A stretch of DNA of 34,322 bases from Betaproteobacteria bacterium (GTDB lineage Bacteria; Pseudomonadota; Gammaproteobacteria; Burkholderiales; Burkholderiaceae_C), in assembly GCA_025360705.1 (NCBI GenBank), contig JANYBQ010000199.1:1-34322 (forward strand), read 5' to 3'. Position numbers and translations under genes: made by a program. Of this stretch, positions 14,808 through 22,765 are shown piece by piece; the first letter of the stretch is position 1; every line of letters starts with the position of its first letter. The notes under the pieces are model-generated. The model searched no databases. It worked only from the letters and a program-made list of their open reading frames with translations, and was not told where the DNA came from.

Positions 14808-16277
14808 TTGGGCTTCGAGCTGAATGCGCTGGCCTTTCTGCTTGCCTGCCCTCTGGCCGGCGGGCTGGTGCTGGCGCTGGTCGGCCAGCGCGACAACGCA
14901 CGCGACGTCAATGTCGCCTTCAGCCTTGGCACCTTCCTTGCGGCCTGCGTGTTGACGGCGCGGATCATCCAGGGCGGCCCGATGCTGGTGTGGAACCGCG
15001 AGTTCTACATCGACCCGCTCAACGTCTTTCTCGTCACGCTGACCGCGTTCGTGGGTCTGACCACGTCGATATTCTCGCGCCCCTACATGCGGGTGGAGCG
15101 CGACCACGGCAAGATGACGCCGCCGCGCATGCGCCTGTACCACAGCATGTACCAGATGTTCAGCTTCACGATGCTGCTGGCACTCACGACCAACAACATG
15201 GGCATCATCTGGGTCGCGATGGAGGCCGCCACGCTGACCACCGTGCTGCTGGTCAGCGTGTATCGCACGGCGGCCAGCCTGGAGGCGGCGTGGAAATACT
15301 TCATCCTGTGTGGCGTGGGCATCGCCCAGGCACTGTTCGGCACGGTGCTGCTCTACATGGCGGCCGAGAAGGTCATCGGGCCGGAAGGCGGGGCACTGCT
15401 CTGGACCAACCTCGATGCGGTCAAGGGCCAGCTCGATCCGAACATCATCACGCTGGCTTTTGCGTTCCTGTTCATCGGCTACGGCACCAAGGTCGGCATG
15501 GTTCCAGTGCACAACTGGCTGCCCGACGCGCACGCCGAGGGACCAACGCCGGTGTCCGCTGTGCTATCGGGCCTGTTGCTCAACGTCGCGCTCTATGCGA
15601 TCCTGCGCTGCAAGGTTCTGACCGATGGCGCGCTGCACAACAATCATCTGACCGGTCGGTTGATGATGGGTTTTGGCCTGCTGTCGGTGGTGGCGGCGGT
15701 GTTCTTCCTGATCCGGCAGAAGGACGTGAAGCGCATGTTCGCCTACTCGTCGATCGAACACATGGGGCTGATCACCTTCGCCTTCGGCATGGGCGGCCCG
15801 ATCGCCAACTTCGCGGGGCTGCTGCACATGACGGTGCATTCGTTGATCAAGTCGGCGATCTTCTTTGCCGTTGGCCATGCCACCCAGCAGGCCGGCACGC
15901 AAATCATGGAGCACATCCGCGGCCTGATCAAGGTCAGCCCGACGGTCGCCTGGGGGCTGATGCTCGGATCGCTGGCGATCCTGGGCATGCCGCCATTCGG
16001 AGTCTTCGCCAGCGAGTTCCTGATCATCACCACCGCGATGCGCGAGCAGCCGTGGGCAACACCGTTCCTGCTGATCGCCCTCGGCGTGGCGTTCGCGTCG
16101 ATTTTCAGCCGCGTCCAGCCGATGGTGTTCGGCGAGTCCAGCGTCCAGCCCCTGGAGCATCCACCGGCATTGGTCCCGGTGTTCGTGCACCTGGGGCTCG
16201 GACTGATGCTGGGCCTGTACATACCGCCTTATCTCAACACCTGGTACCGCCAGGCCGCGGCGATGCTGGGGAACTGA
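14808..16277 (+). CDS. hyfF: Hydrogenase-4 subunit F-like antiporter subunit (NuoN/M-type, Ehr-like)
   Basis: 489 residues with about 13-14 membrane segments. It has the antiporter signatures: WVAMEAATLTTVLLVS with the membrane Glu, TKVGMVPVHNWLPDAHAEGPTPVSAVLSG, DVKRMFAYSSIEHMGLITFAFG and HMTVHSLIKSAIFFAVGH. It is a second ion-translocating subunit besides hyfB, giving two antiporter-type subunits as in Hyf and Ehr complexes. The start codon is TTG at 14808, supported by AAGGAGG six bases upstream and by alignment with the first helix. Such a rare start may lower its translation relative to neighbours. Confidence 0.92.
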   Translation: MGFELNALAFLLACPLAGGLVLALVGQRDNARDVNVAFSLGTFLAACVLTARIIQGGPMLVWNREFYIDPLNVFLVTLTAFVGLTTSIFSRPYMRVERDHGKMTPPRMRLYHSMYQMFSFTMLLALTTNNMGIIWVAMEAATLTTVLLVSVYRTAASLEAAWKYFILCGVGIAQALFGTVLLYMAAEKVIGPEGGALLWTNLDAVKGQLDPNIITLAFAFLFIGYGTKVGMVPVHNWLPDAHAEGPTPVSAVLSGLLLNVALYAILRCKVLTDGALHNNHLTGRLMMGFGLLSVVAAVFFLIRQKDVKRMFAYSSIEHMGLITFAFGMGGPIANFAGLLHMTVHSLIKSAIFFAVGHATQQAGTQIMEHIRGLIKVSPTVAWGLMLGSLAILGMPPFGVFASEFLIITTAMREQPWATPFLLIALGVAFASIFSRVQPMVFGESSVQPLEHPPALVPVFVHLGLGLMLGLYIPPYLNTWYRQAAAMLGN

Positions 16278-16280
16278 CCG

Positions 16281-17831
16281 ATGACCTTGCCGGAGCTTGG
16301 ACTCGACCTGCGGCGCCTGCCGGCACCGTTGCCGATCTGGCATGGGCGGGTGGACCGCACCCAGTGGCTGGCCACGGCCCGCGCGATTTCGGAACACGGC
16401 GGGCGATTGGTGTCGATGTGGGGCGTTGATCGCCAGGCCACGGCGGGCGGGAGCGCGGCATGTGCGGCCTTTGCCGTGTTCGAAGGCCTGGTCTGGCTCG
16501 AACTGGCTGTCGACGACGTGGCCGCCGGTTTCCCCGACCTCGCTCCCGCGTTTCCCTGCGCCGTGCGGATGCAGCGCGCCATGGCGGACCTGTCGGGCCT
16601 GCGGGCCGAGGGCAGCCACGACCAGCGCCCGTGGCTCGACCATGGCCTGTGGGGGGCCGGGCCGGCGCCGCTGCAGCGCGACGCCCGGCCCGCATCGGAG
16701 AACGCCGCACCATTGCCCGCCGACTACCGCTTCGTGCGGGTCGAAGGCGACGGCGTGCACGAGATCGCTGTCGGGCCGGTGCACGCGGGCATCATCGAGC
16801 CGGCTCACTTCCGCTTGTCGGTCGTTGGCGAGAAGGTGCTGCGACTGGAAGCGCACCTGGGGTATGCGCACAAGGGCATCGAGCGGCGCTTCACCGAGCT
16901 GGCCCCGCTCGACGCCTACCGGCTTGCCGGCCGGGTATCGGGTGATTCGACGGTGGCCTACGCCTGGGCCTATTGCATGGCGCTTGAATCGGCCTGGGGC
17001 TGCGAGCTACCCGTGCGCGCCGCCTGGCTGCGCGCGCTGATGCTGGAACGCGAGCGCGTGGCCAACCACCTGGGAGACCTCGGTGCGTTGGGCAACGATG
17101 CAGCCCTGTCCTTTGGCCTCGCGCAGTTCTCGCGCCTGCGCGAAGACTGGCAGCGTCTGTCCAGGGAAGCCCTGGGGCATCGCTTCATGATGGACGCCAT
17201 CGTGCCCGGCGGCGTGGCAATGGACCTGTCGGCGCCGATGCGCGATCGCCTGCACCAGCAGTGCGATGCGGTCGAGCGCGATGTGCGTGCGCTGCGCATC
17301 GTGTACGACGAACATGCCGGCCTGCAGGACCGGTTTCTCACCACCGGCCGCGTCATGCCGGCGTTGGCTGCGCAGCTCGGCCTGACGGGGCTCGCGGGGC
17401 GTGCCAGCGGGCAGGCCTTCGACCTGCGTAGCGATCACCCGTGGACGCCTTACGACCGTTTCGAGGTACGCATGGCAACGCACCGGAACGGAGATGTGGC
17501 GGCACGCGTCACCGTGCGCTTCGAGGAGGTGTTCGAATCGTTGCGGCTGATTCGCGCGTTGTGCAGTGGCGTGCCGTCAGGCGGGATCCGGGTCGACCCG
17601 CGGCCGCCTTCGGCACGGGCGGCTGGTGCGGGCTGGGTGGAAGGCTGGCGCGGCGAGGTGTTCGTCGCGCTGGAAGTCGGAGCCGACGGCGCCATCGTGC
17701 GTTGCCATTGCCACGACCCGTCGTGGCAAAACTGGCCGGTGATCGAACATGCCACCATCGGCAACATCGTTCCGGACTTCCCGCTGATCAACAAGTCGTT
17801 CAACTTGAGCTACTCCGGGCACGACCTCTGA
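16281..17831 (+). CDS. hyfG: Group 4 hydrogenase-like large subunit (NuoC-NuoD-type fusion) lacking Ni-Fe cysteines
   Basis: 516 residues. Residues about 1-120 resemble the NuoC-like domain, and about 150-516 the 49-kDa/large-subunit domain (HLGYAHKGIERRF, then ALMLERERVANHLGDLGALGND). Catalytic [NiFe] enzymes carry C-x2-C after an Arg at the first site and DPC-x2-C at the second. Here the first site is RVSGDS at residues 218-223 and the second DPSWQN at 479-484, so all four metal-ligand cysteines are missing while the framing residues remain. Hydrogenase chemistry is therefore not expected. This pattern is that of Ehr-type complexes and of NuoD. The stop shares one base with the ATG of the small subunit. 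Confidence 0.9.
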   Translation: MTLPELGLDLRRLPAPLPIWHGRVDRTQWLATARAISEHGGRLVSMWGVDRQATAGGSAACAAFAVFEGLVWLELAVDDVAAGFPDLAPAFPCAVRMQRAMADLSGLRAEGSHDQRPWLDHGLWGAGPAPLQRDARPASENAAPLPADYRFVRVEGDGVHEIAVGPVHAGIIEPAHFRLSVVGEKVLRLEAHLGYAHKGIERRFTELAPLDAYRLAGRVSGDSTVAYAWAYCMALESAWGCELPVRAAWLRALMLERERVANHLGDLGALGNDAALSFGLAQFSRLREDWQRLSREALGHRFMMDAIVPGGVAMDLSAPMRDRLHQQCDAVERDVRALRIVYDEHAGLQDRFLTTGRVMPALAAQLGLTGLAGRASGQAFDLRSDHPWTPYDRFEVRMATHRNGDVAARVTVRFEEVFESLRLIRALCSGVPSGGIRVDPRPPSARAAGAGWVEGWRGEVFVALEVGADGAIVRCHCHDPSWQNWPVIEHATIGNIVPDFPLINKSFNLSYSGHDL

Positions 17832-18361
17832 TGTGGCGCATCCTCCAACAAATCGTGCGCACCGGCATTGTCACGGAGCCGACGCCGCAAGTCGTGGATG
17901 CCGACGGCGCGGCGGTCCAGCGGCTGCATCGGGACATACTCGATATTCTGGGCCACGCGTTGACCATTCGCGTGGTCGATGCCGGGTCCTGTAATGGCTG
18001 CGAGCTGGAGATCAACGCACTCCACAACCCGTACTACAACATCGAGGGGCTTGGCATCAAGTTCGTCGCCAGCCCGCGCCATGCCGACATGCTGCTGGTG
18101 ACCGGGCCGGTGTCGCGCCACATGGAAGAGGCGCTGCGCCGCACCTATGACGCCACGCCCGAACCGAAGCTGGTGATCGCGCTGGGCGACTGCGGTTGCA
18201 GCGGCGGCATTTTCGGCGAGAGTTATGCCAGCCGCGGCAAGGTGGCCAACGTGATCCCGGTCGATGCGACCGTACCCGGTTGCCCGCCGCCGCCGATCGA
18301 TATCCTGCGTGGGATTCTCGGCGCGGTAAAGCAACGACAGGCCAAACCTCGCGCGGGTTAG
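17831..18361 (+). CDS. hyfI: Group 4 hydrogenase-like small subunit (NuoB-type, Ehr-like)
   Basis: 176 residues. Four cysteines suited to bind one [4Fe-4S] cluster, equivalent to N2 of complex I, are present: C54 and C57 in GSCNGCELE, C121 in GDCGCSG and C151 in VPGCPPPP. The protein would pass electrons next to the cofactor-less large subunit HyfG and sit on the HyfC membrane subunit. It starts within TGATG at the end of hyfG. No gene for a HyfH/NuoI-type two-cluster ferredoxin subunit lies before or after it, and the next gene is on the opposite strand, so how electrons reach the cluster is not shown here. The 18362-18442 gap holds no convincing terminator hairpin. Confidence 0.93.
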   Translation: MWRILQQIVRTGIVTEPTPQVVDADGAAVQRLHRDILDILGHALTIRVVDAGSCNGCELEINALHNPYYNIEGLGIKFVASPRHADMLLVTGPVSRHMEEALRRTYDATPEPKLVIALGDCGCSGGIFGESYASRGKVANVIPVDATVPGCPPPPIDILRGILGAVKQRQAKPRAG

Positions 18362-18442
18362 GCATGCAAATCGCAGATGGATTTCTGCTTACGCACAATG
18401 CGACTGGCACCGGCGTGGCGGCCGCGGCCTTCACCTGTCATG

Positions 18443-20101
18443 TCAGTCGTGTGCATGGAGCACGGACTGCCGAAGCCGGTTCGGCGCCAGTGCACCGACG
18501 GAGTCCAGGATCGGGTAGGCAACGGAGCAGATGTGCGAGTTGATGCGTTTGAGATCGCTGATCAAGTCAAGGTAAAGCGAACTGGTTTGAATGCTTTGCA
18601 CCGTGTTGACGGCGAGCCGTTCAAGATGGGTGGAGACGTATTCACGCTCCAGCCCACCAAAGCGCGCCTTCTCTTCCAGCAGCTTTTGCGCGTCGCGCAC
18701 GTTGCCCTGCAGGAAGACACTCAGGCCCAGGCGCAGGTTGTCGACGAGGTGGGCGTGTAAATCGCTGACCTCGACCATTCCGGCTTCCGAGAATTCGTGA
18801 CCAGGATTGATCTTCTTGTCTTCGATGTCGATCAGGATGCGTTCAATGATGTCTCCAATTTGTTCCATATTGATGGTGAAGCTGATGAGGTCTGTCCAGC
18901 GCCTCCCTTCGTTGTCGCTCAAGGCTTCGCGGGATATTTTGGTCAGGTAGTATTTAATGTCGGAGTACAACGCGTCGACCGTGTCGTCCATCTTGCGCAG
19001 ATCCTCGGATAACCTGCGGTCGTTGTTCTTGATGACGCGCAGCATTCCGGTCAGCATCGACTCCACCGCGTCGGCCTGGTGCATCGCTTCGCGCACCGCG
19101 CACGAGATGGCGAGCGAAGGCGTGGCCAGGGCCGAAGCATCCAGGTGGCTCTGGCGTCCATCGACCGTGCCAGGTTCGGGTTTGGGCAGCAGCTTCTCGA
19201 CCCAGCGTGCGACCAATGGGGTCAAGCCGATGAATACCAACCCGACCAGTAAATTGAGGCTCAGGTGAAACAACACGACAAGCGTCGCCAGATCGTCCAC
19301 CCACAGGTGCATGTTCTGGAGCCAGATCGGTATGACAGGGGCTGCAATGGCGACCCCGATGACCTTGAACAACAGGTTGCCCAGCGCGACTTGGCGCGTC
19401 TGGATACTGGCGTTGAACGTCGTAAAAACGGCCAGCAGACCACTGCCCAGATTCGCTCCGAGCACCAGACCGAGCGCAACATCGATCGGGACCACCCCTG
19501 TGGTCGCCAACGTGGCCGTCAGCAGCACGATCGCAAGGCTGGTGTACGACAAAACCGACAGGACCGCGCCAGCGGTGATTTCAAGCAACAGGTCGCTGCT
19601 CAAAGACGCGAGCAAGGCCTTGACCGCCGCGGCCTTGGTCAGTACGGCAGCCGATACTGACACCAGGTTCAATGCCAGCAGCATCAGGCCCAGACCAATC
19701 AGGATGCGGCCAACCCGCCCAACGGTGGTGGACTCGCGCGCGATGAACAGCACCACCCCGACGAAAATGAACAACGGCGAAAGCCACGACAGGTCGCGCG
19801 AGAACACCACCGCCATCAGGCTCGTGCCAATGTCCGCGCCAAGCATTGCCGCCAGCGCCGAAGGCAACGCCATCAACCCCTGGCCGACAAGTGAAGCCAC
19901 GATCAACGCGGTTGCCGTGCTTGCCTGCACCAGCGCCGTGACGCCGAGGCCGGCCATGACGGCGGCGAGTCGGTTACTGGCGCTCTTGGCCAGGACGTTG
20001 CGCAGACTGGCACCGAACACGCGCAATATGCCGGTGCGTACAAGCTGGGTGCCCCATACCAACAGGGCGATGGCAGCGAGAAGGTTCAGCAGGTGGGTCA
20101 A
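18443..20101 (-). CDS. Na/Pi cotransporter family protein with PhoU-like C-terminal domain
   Basis: 552 residues from the TTG at 20101. The first 320 or so hold two inverted Na/Pi-cotransporter repeats, marked by ALVQASTATALIVASLVGQG and, in the second repeat, VLSYTSLAIVLLTATLA, with LGADIGTSL and LGANLGSGL sodium-site loops. The rest (about 345-552) is a soluble helical PhoU-like domain. Related YjbB/NptA-like proteins move phosphate with Na+, usually outward. The TTG start fits the family N-terminus (THLLNLLAAIALLVWGT) but has no clear ribosome-binding site; an ATG at 20149 would add 16 residues and overlap the DUF167 gene by 29 bases. It converges on the Ehr-like operon. Confidence 0.87.
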   Translation of the reverse strand: MTHLLNLLAAIALLVWGTQLVRTGILRVFGASLRNVLAKSASNRLAAVMAGLGVTALVQASTATALIVASLVGQGLMALPSALAAMLGADIGTSLMAVVFSRDLSWLSPLFIFVGVVLFIARESTTVGRVGRILIGLGLMLLALNLVSVSAAVLTKAAAVKALLASLSSDLLLEITAGAVLSVLSYTSLAIVLLTATLATTGVVPIDVALGLVLGANLGSGLLAVFTTFNASIQTRQVALGNLLFKVIGVAIAAPVIPIWLQNMHLWVDDLATLVVLFHLSLNLLVGLVFIGLTPLVARWVEKLLPKPEPGTVDGRQSHLDASALATPSLAISCAVREAMHQADAVESMLTGMLRVIKNNDRRLSEDLRKMDDTVDALYSDIKYYLTKISREALSDNEGRRWTDLISFTINMEQIGDIIERILIDIEDKKINPGHEFSEAGMVEVSDLHAHLVDNLRLGLSVFLQGNVRDAQKLLEEKARFGGLEREYVSTHLERLAVNTVQSIQTSSLYLDLISDLKRINSHICSVAYPILDSVGALAPNRLRQSVLHAHD

Positions 20102-20120
20102 GTAACTGGTTTGGGCTGCC

Positions 20121-20447
20121 CTAAGCCCTATCCTTCGATCCGCGCACATTCCGGTCTGGCCATTCGATGCCCGCCGGCATCAGCGTTGGCGCCTTGATGC
20201 GCAATTGCTTGTTCACGTTCCGGCGTCCGAAAACAACCTCGATGTCGGATCGCGCCACGCCGAATTCCCCGGCGAGGAATCGCACCATGTGGTCCGTGGC
20301 CCGGCCCACGCGCGGGGCCTCGGTCACGCGGACCCTCAACTGATGGCCCTTCACTTTGCCGATGGCGTCCCGGGACGCGCCCGGCGTGCCCACGATGTTC
20401 AGAACCAGCGTGTCCCCGTCCCAACTACAGAAAGACTTCGATTGCAT
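20121..20447 (-). CDS. DUF167 (YggU family) protein
   Basis: 108 residues. The stretch LVLNIVGTPGASRDAIGKVKGHQLRVRVTEAP followed by VGRATDHMVRFLAGEFGVARSDIEVVFGRRNVNKQLRI matches the DUF167 pattern (P-x-A-x(2)-D...L-x-V-x(2)-P-x(2)-G-x-A...FLA...G...S-x-x-K), although the usual G-K-A-N is G-R-A-T here. Function is unknown for the family. The Met at 20447 gives the normal length. It lies 19 bases after fabZ and just before the Na/Pi gene on the same strand, an arrangement consistent with one short operon. An additional ten or so residues at the C-terminus exceed the usual family end. Confidence 0.75.
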   Translation of the reverse strand: MQSKSFCSWDGDTLVLNIVGTPGASRDAIGKVKGHQLRVRVTEAPRVGRATDHMVRFLAGEFGVARSDIEVVFGRRNVNKQLRIKAPTLMPAGIEWPDRNVRGSKDRA

Positions 20448-20466
20448 GCGTACGCTCGGTTCGCTT

Positions 20467-20910
20467 TCAGGCGAGAACCGCACGCGTGCAAAGCAGGTCG
20501 GCCTCGACGGCCAGTTGCTGCTCGACGTAGCCGCTTGCCCTGAACTTGAATACACCCGCCTTGTGGCGCAGGAGCTTTGCATGCAGCGTTAGCTGGTCTC
20601 CGGGCTCGACCGGCCGCTTGAACCGAGCGGCATGGATGCCGCCGAAGTAGTACATCGTCTTGTCGTCCGCCACCCCCCCGAAGGTGACGATGGCGAGCAG
20701 GCCGGCGGCCTGTGCCAGGGCTTCCAGCAACAACACGCCCGGCATCACCGGGCGGCGCGGAAAGTGCCCCTGGAAGAAAGCCTCGTCGATCGAGACATTC
20801 TTCAGCGCCTCGATGCGCTTGCCTTTCTCCAGCTTCAAGACGCGATCCACCAGCAGAAACGGGTAGCGGTGGGGAAGCCTGTTCAGAATCTCGTAGATGT
20901 CCAACTGCAC
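20467..20910 (-). CDS. fabZ: 3-hydroxyacyl-[acyl-carrier-protein] dehydratase FabZ
   Basis: 147 residues from the GTG at 20910, which has GGGAG five bases upstream and gives the standard N-terminus (LDIYEILNRLPHRYPFLLVDRV). The catalytic pair of the hot-dog fold is present: H49 in GHFPRRPVMPG and E63 in LLEALAQAAG, fourteen residues apart as in characterised FabZ. It dehydrates 3-hydroxyacyl-ACP in fatty acid elongation. It is not in the usual lpxD-fabZ-lpxA setting; instead it is upstream of DUF167 and Na/Pi genes. It may be a second FabZ or relocated by rearrangement. In the 121 bases upstream the only feature seen is TTGCC repeated three times at 20943-20957. Confidence 0.93.
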   Translation of the reverse strand: MQLDIYEILNRLPHRYPFLLVDRVLKLEKGKRIEALKNVSIDEAFFQGHFPRRPVMPGVLLLEALAQAAGLLAIVTFGGVADDKTMYYFGGIHAARFKRPVEPGDQLTLHAKLLRHKAGVFKFRASGYVEQQLAVEADLLCTRAVLA

Positions 20911-21031
20911 GGAGTCTCCCGGTAAATCGACAAGACGAATGCTTGCCTTGCCTTGCCGCAATTGTGCACCCGGAAATGCGTTTTATGTGTATCGGACAAT
21001 CATGGAATGACAATGGCGAACAACTCTACGC

Positions 21032-22642
21032 TCACGCGCCCGCCAGATCCTTGGCCAGCATGAACCCCGATCCCGCTCCGGTGCCGGCGCCCGGCCAGGT
21101 CGATGCCCCCACCATGTACAGGCTGGCGACGCCGGTGCGCCAGCGTGAATGCCCGAAGGCGGGGCGGAAACAGAAGAACTGGTCGAGGTGGTGGCTGCCG
21201 GACAGGCTGTCGCCGCCCACCAGGTTGGGGTTGTCGCGCTCCAGGTCGGCGGGGGACAAGACATGCCGCGCCAGCACCTGCGCGCCAATGCCGGGCGCGT
21301 GGCGCTCCAGCAGCGCCAGCGCGCGGTCGGCATAGGCCTGCTTCAACTGCTCCCAGGGCGCCGGCGCCAGCAGCCCGGCCGCGTCGCCGCGCACGTCGGC
21401 CGGCAACACGCGCACCTGCACCCACAGGAGGTGCTGCCCGGCGGGCGCACGGCCCGGGTCGTACACGCTAGGTTGACCGACCACCAGCACCGGCTCGGTC
21501 GGCAGCAGGCCGGCCATCGCTTCGCGGTAGGTGCGCGCCATCTGGTCCAGCGATGGTGCGATGTGCACGTAGGCAAACTTGCGCAATTCAGGTCCGGCAC
21601 GCCAGTCGGGCAGTTCGCGTAGCGCCAGGTGGATCATCATGGTGCCCGGTCCCGATCGCAGACGCGCCGGCGCCGGCAGCCGGGGAGATGAAGAGAGCCG
21701 ACCCGTTGCAGGCGCGGCTTCTACCCCCCCGCTCGCCGGAGTTGCCAGCAAGCCGCCATACAAGGCGCGCGGATGGATGTTGGCGATCACGGCTTTGTCC
21801 GCCGGTATGCGCGTGGCGTCGGCCAGGACCACACCACGCGCCCGGCCGCCTTGCACATCGATGCTGGCCACCGTGGCAAGGGTGCGCACTTCACCACCCG
21901 CCTGTTCGATCACCCGCACCATGGCGCGGATGATGGTGTCGGCGCCGCCCTGGCCCAGTGCCATGCCGAAAGCCTGGTTGGCCATCGATTCGAGGTAAGG
22001 GAACAACGCACCACCGGCCACGTCGGGCCCGAAGTCCAGATGCAGGCCCCAGGCGCCCATCATGGCCTGCAACCCTTCGTCCTCGAAACGCGCACCGAGC
22101 CAGCTGCGCGGGCTAGACAACAACATGCGCAGCGTCTCCATGCACCAGGCCATGCCTTTGGCGCGCCACATTTTCCAGACCACGCGCGCCATTGCCCAAG
22201 ACGGAACCGGTGTGCCCAGCAGCGCGAACAGATGCGGAGCGTCGGCGCCAAAACCGGTCTGCATGACACGCCAGGTTTCGGCATCCCGCGGGTTGCGTGC
22301 GGCAATGCGAGCGCAGGTGGAAGCCAGGTCGGTATCCACGCCAAGCCAGCGCCCGTCGTCGAATACCGAAGCGAAGCTGTGCGATGCCGGCACCAGTGCC
22401 AGCCCGGCCGCATCCAGCCTGGCCCTGTGTGCCGCGTAAAACGGGGACCCCGCGAACATGCTCAGGTTCATGGCATACAAGTCGTGGCGAAAGCCGGGCA
22501 GGGTTACTTCGGCCGTCTTGACCGCGCCGCCTGCCGTTGCGGCCTGCTCCAGCACCAGCACTTTCCAGCCTTTGGACGAAAGGTGCACGGCGGCGGCCAA
22601 TCCGTTATGGCCGGCCCCTACGACGATGGCATCCCAATCCAT
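21032..22642 (-). CDS. NAD(P)/FAD-dependent oxidoreductase of the phytoene desaturase / PYROXD2 type
   Basis: 536 residues. The N-terminal FAD-binding motif is VVGAGHNGLAAAVHLSSKGWKVLVLE (about 7-32), followed by GGAVKTAEVTLPGFRHDL. A central GGADTIIRAMVRVIEQAGGEVRT and a C-terminal GASTWPGAGTGAGSGFMLAKDL loop complete the CrtI-like fold. The GHNGL start and SLYMVGAS ending are typical of PYROXD2-like proteins rather than carotenoid CrtI. No crtB or other carotenoid genes lie here. AAGGAG is seven bases before the ATG. It is the last gene of the SDR-FMO-oxidoreductase set, 123 bases after the FMO gene, and probably acts on the same pathway; the substrate is unknown. Confidence 0.85.
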   Translation of the reverse strand: MDWDAIVVGAGHNGLAAAVHLSSKGWKVLVLEQAATAGGAVKTAEVTLPGFRHDLYAMNLSMFAGSPFYAAHRARLDAAGLALVPASHSFASVFDDGRWLGVDTDLASTCARIAARNPRDAETWRVMQTGFGADAPHLFALLGTPVPSWAMARVVWKMWRAKGMAWCMETLRMLLSSPRSWLGARFEDEGLQAMMGAWGLHLDFGPDVAGGALFPYLESMANQAFGMALGQGGADTIIRAMVRVIEQAGGEVRTLATVASIDVQGGRARGVVLADATRIPADKAVIANIHPRALYGGLLATPASGGVEAAPATGRLSSSPRLPAPARLRSGPGTMMIHLALRELPDWRAGPELRKFAYVHIAPSLDQMARTYREAMAGLLPTEPVLVVGQPSVYDPGRAPAGQHLLWVQVRVLPADVRGDAAGLLAPAPWEQLKQAYADRALALLERHAPGIGAQVLARHVLSPADLERDNPNLVGGDSLSGSHHLDQFFCFRPAFGHSRWRTGVASLYMVGASTWPGAGTGAGSGFMLAKDLAGA

Positions 22643-22765
22643 ACCAGTGCTCCTTGCAAAGATGGACAGTCATTTTGCGGCCTGGGGCCCGCCACGCGAG
22701 CCGTGTTTGCGCAAGTCAGTGAAAGGCGGACAGCAGCCTGCGACAAACGGATAAAGGCGGCGGTT

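Noticed and set aside
14990-16871. Long frames overlapping hyfF and hyfG on both strands.
   Set aside because: Their low-complexity, charged translations are mirror frames of the conserved Hyf genes.
18362-18442. Terminator between the converging hyfI and Na/Pi genes, or a short gene starting MQIADGF at 18364.
   Set aside because: No stable hairpin with a T run was visible, and the short frame quickly runs antisense into the Na/Pi gene without recognisable similarity.
21032-22642. Carotenoid phytoene desaturase (CrtI).
   Set aside because: The fold is shared, but the motifs fit PYROXD2-like proteins better and no carotenoid genes are near.
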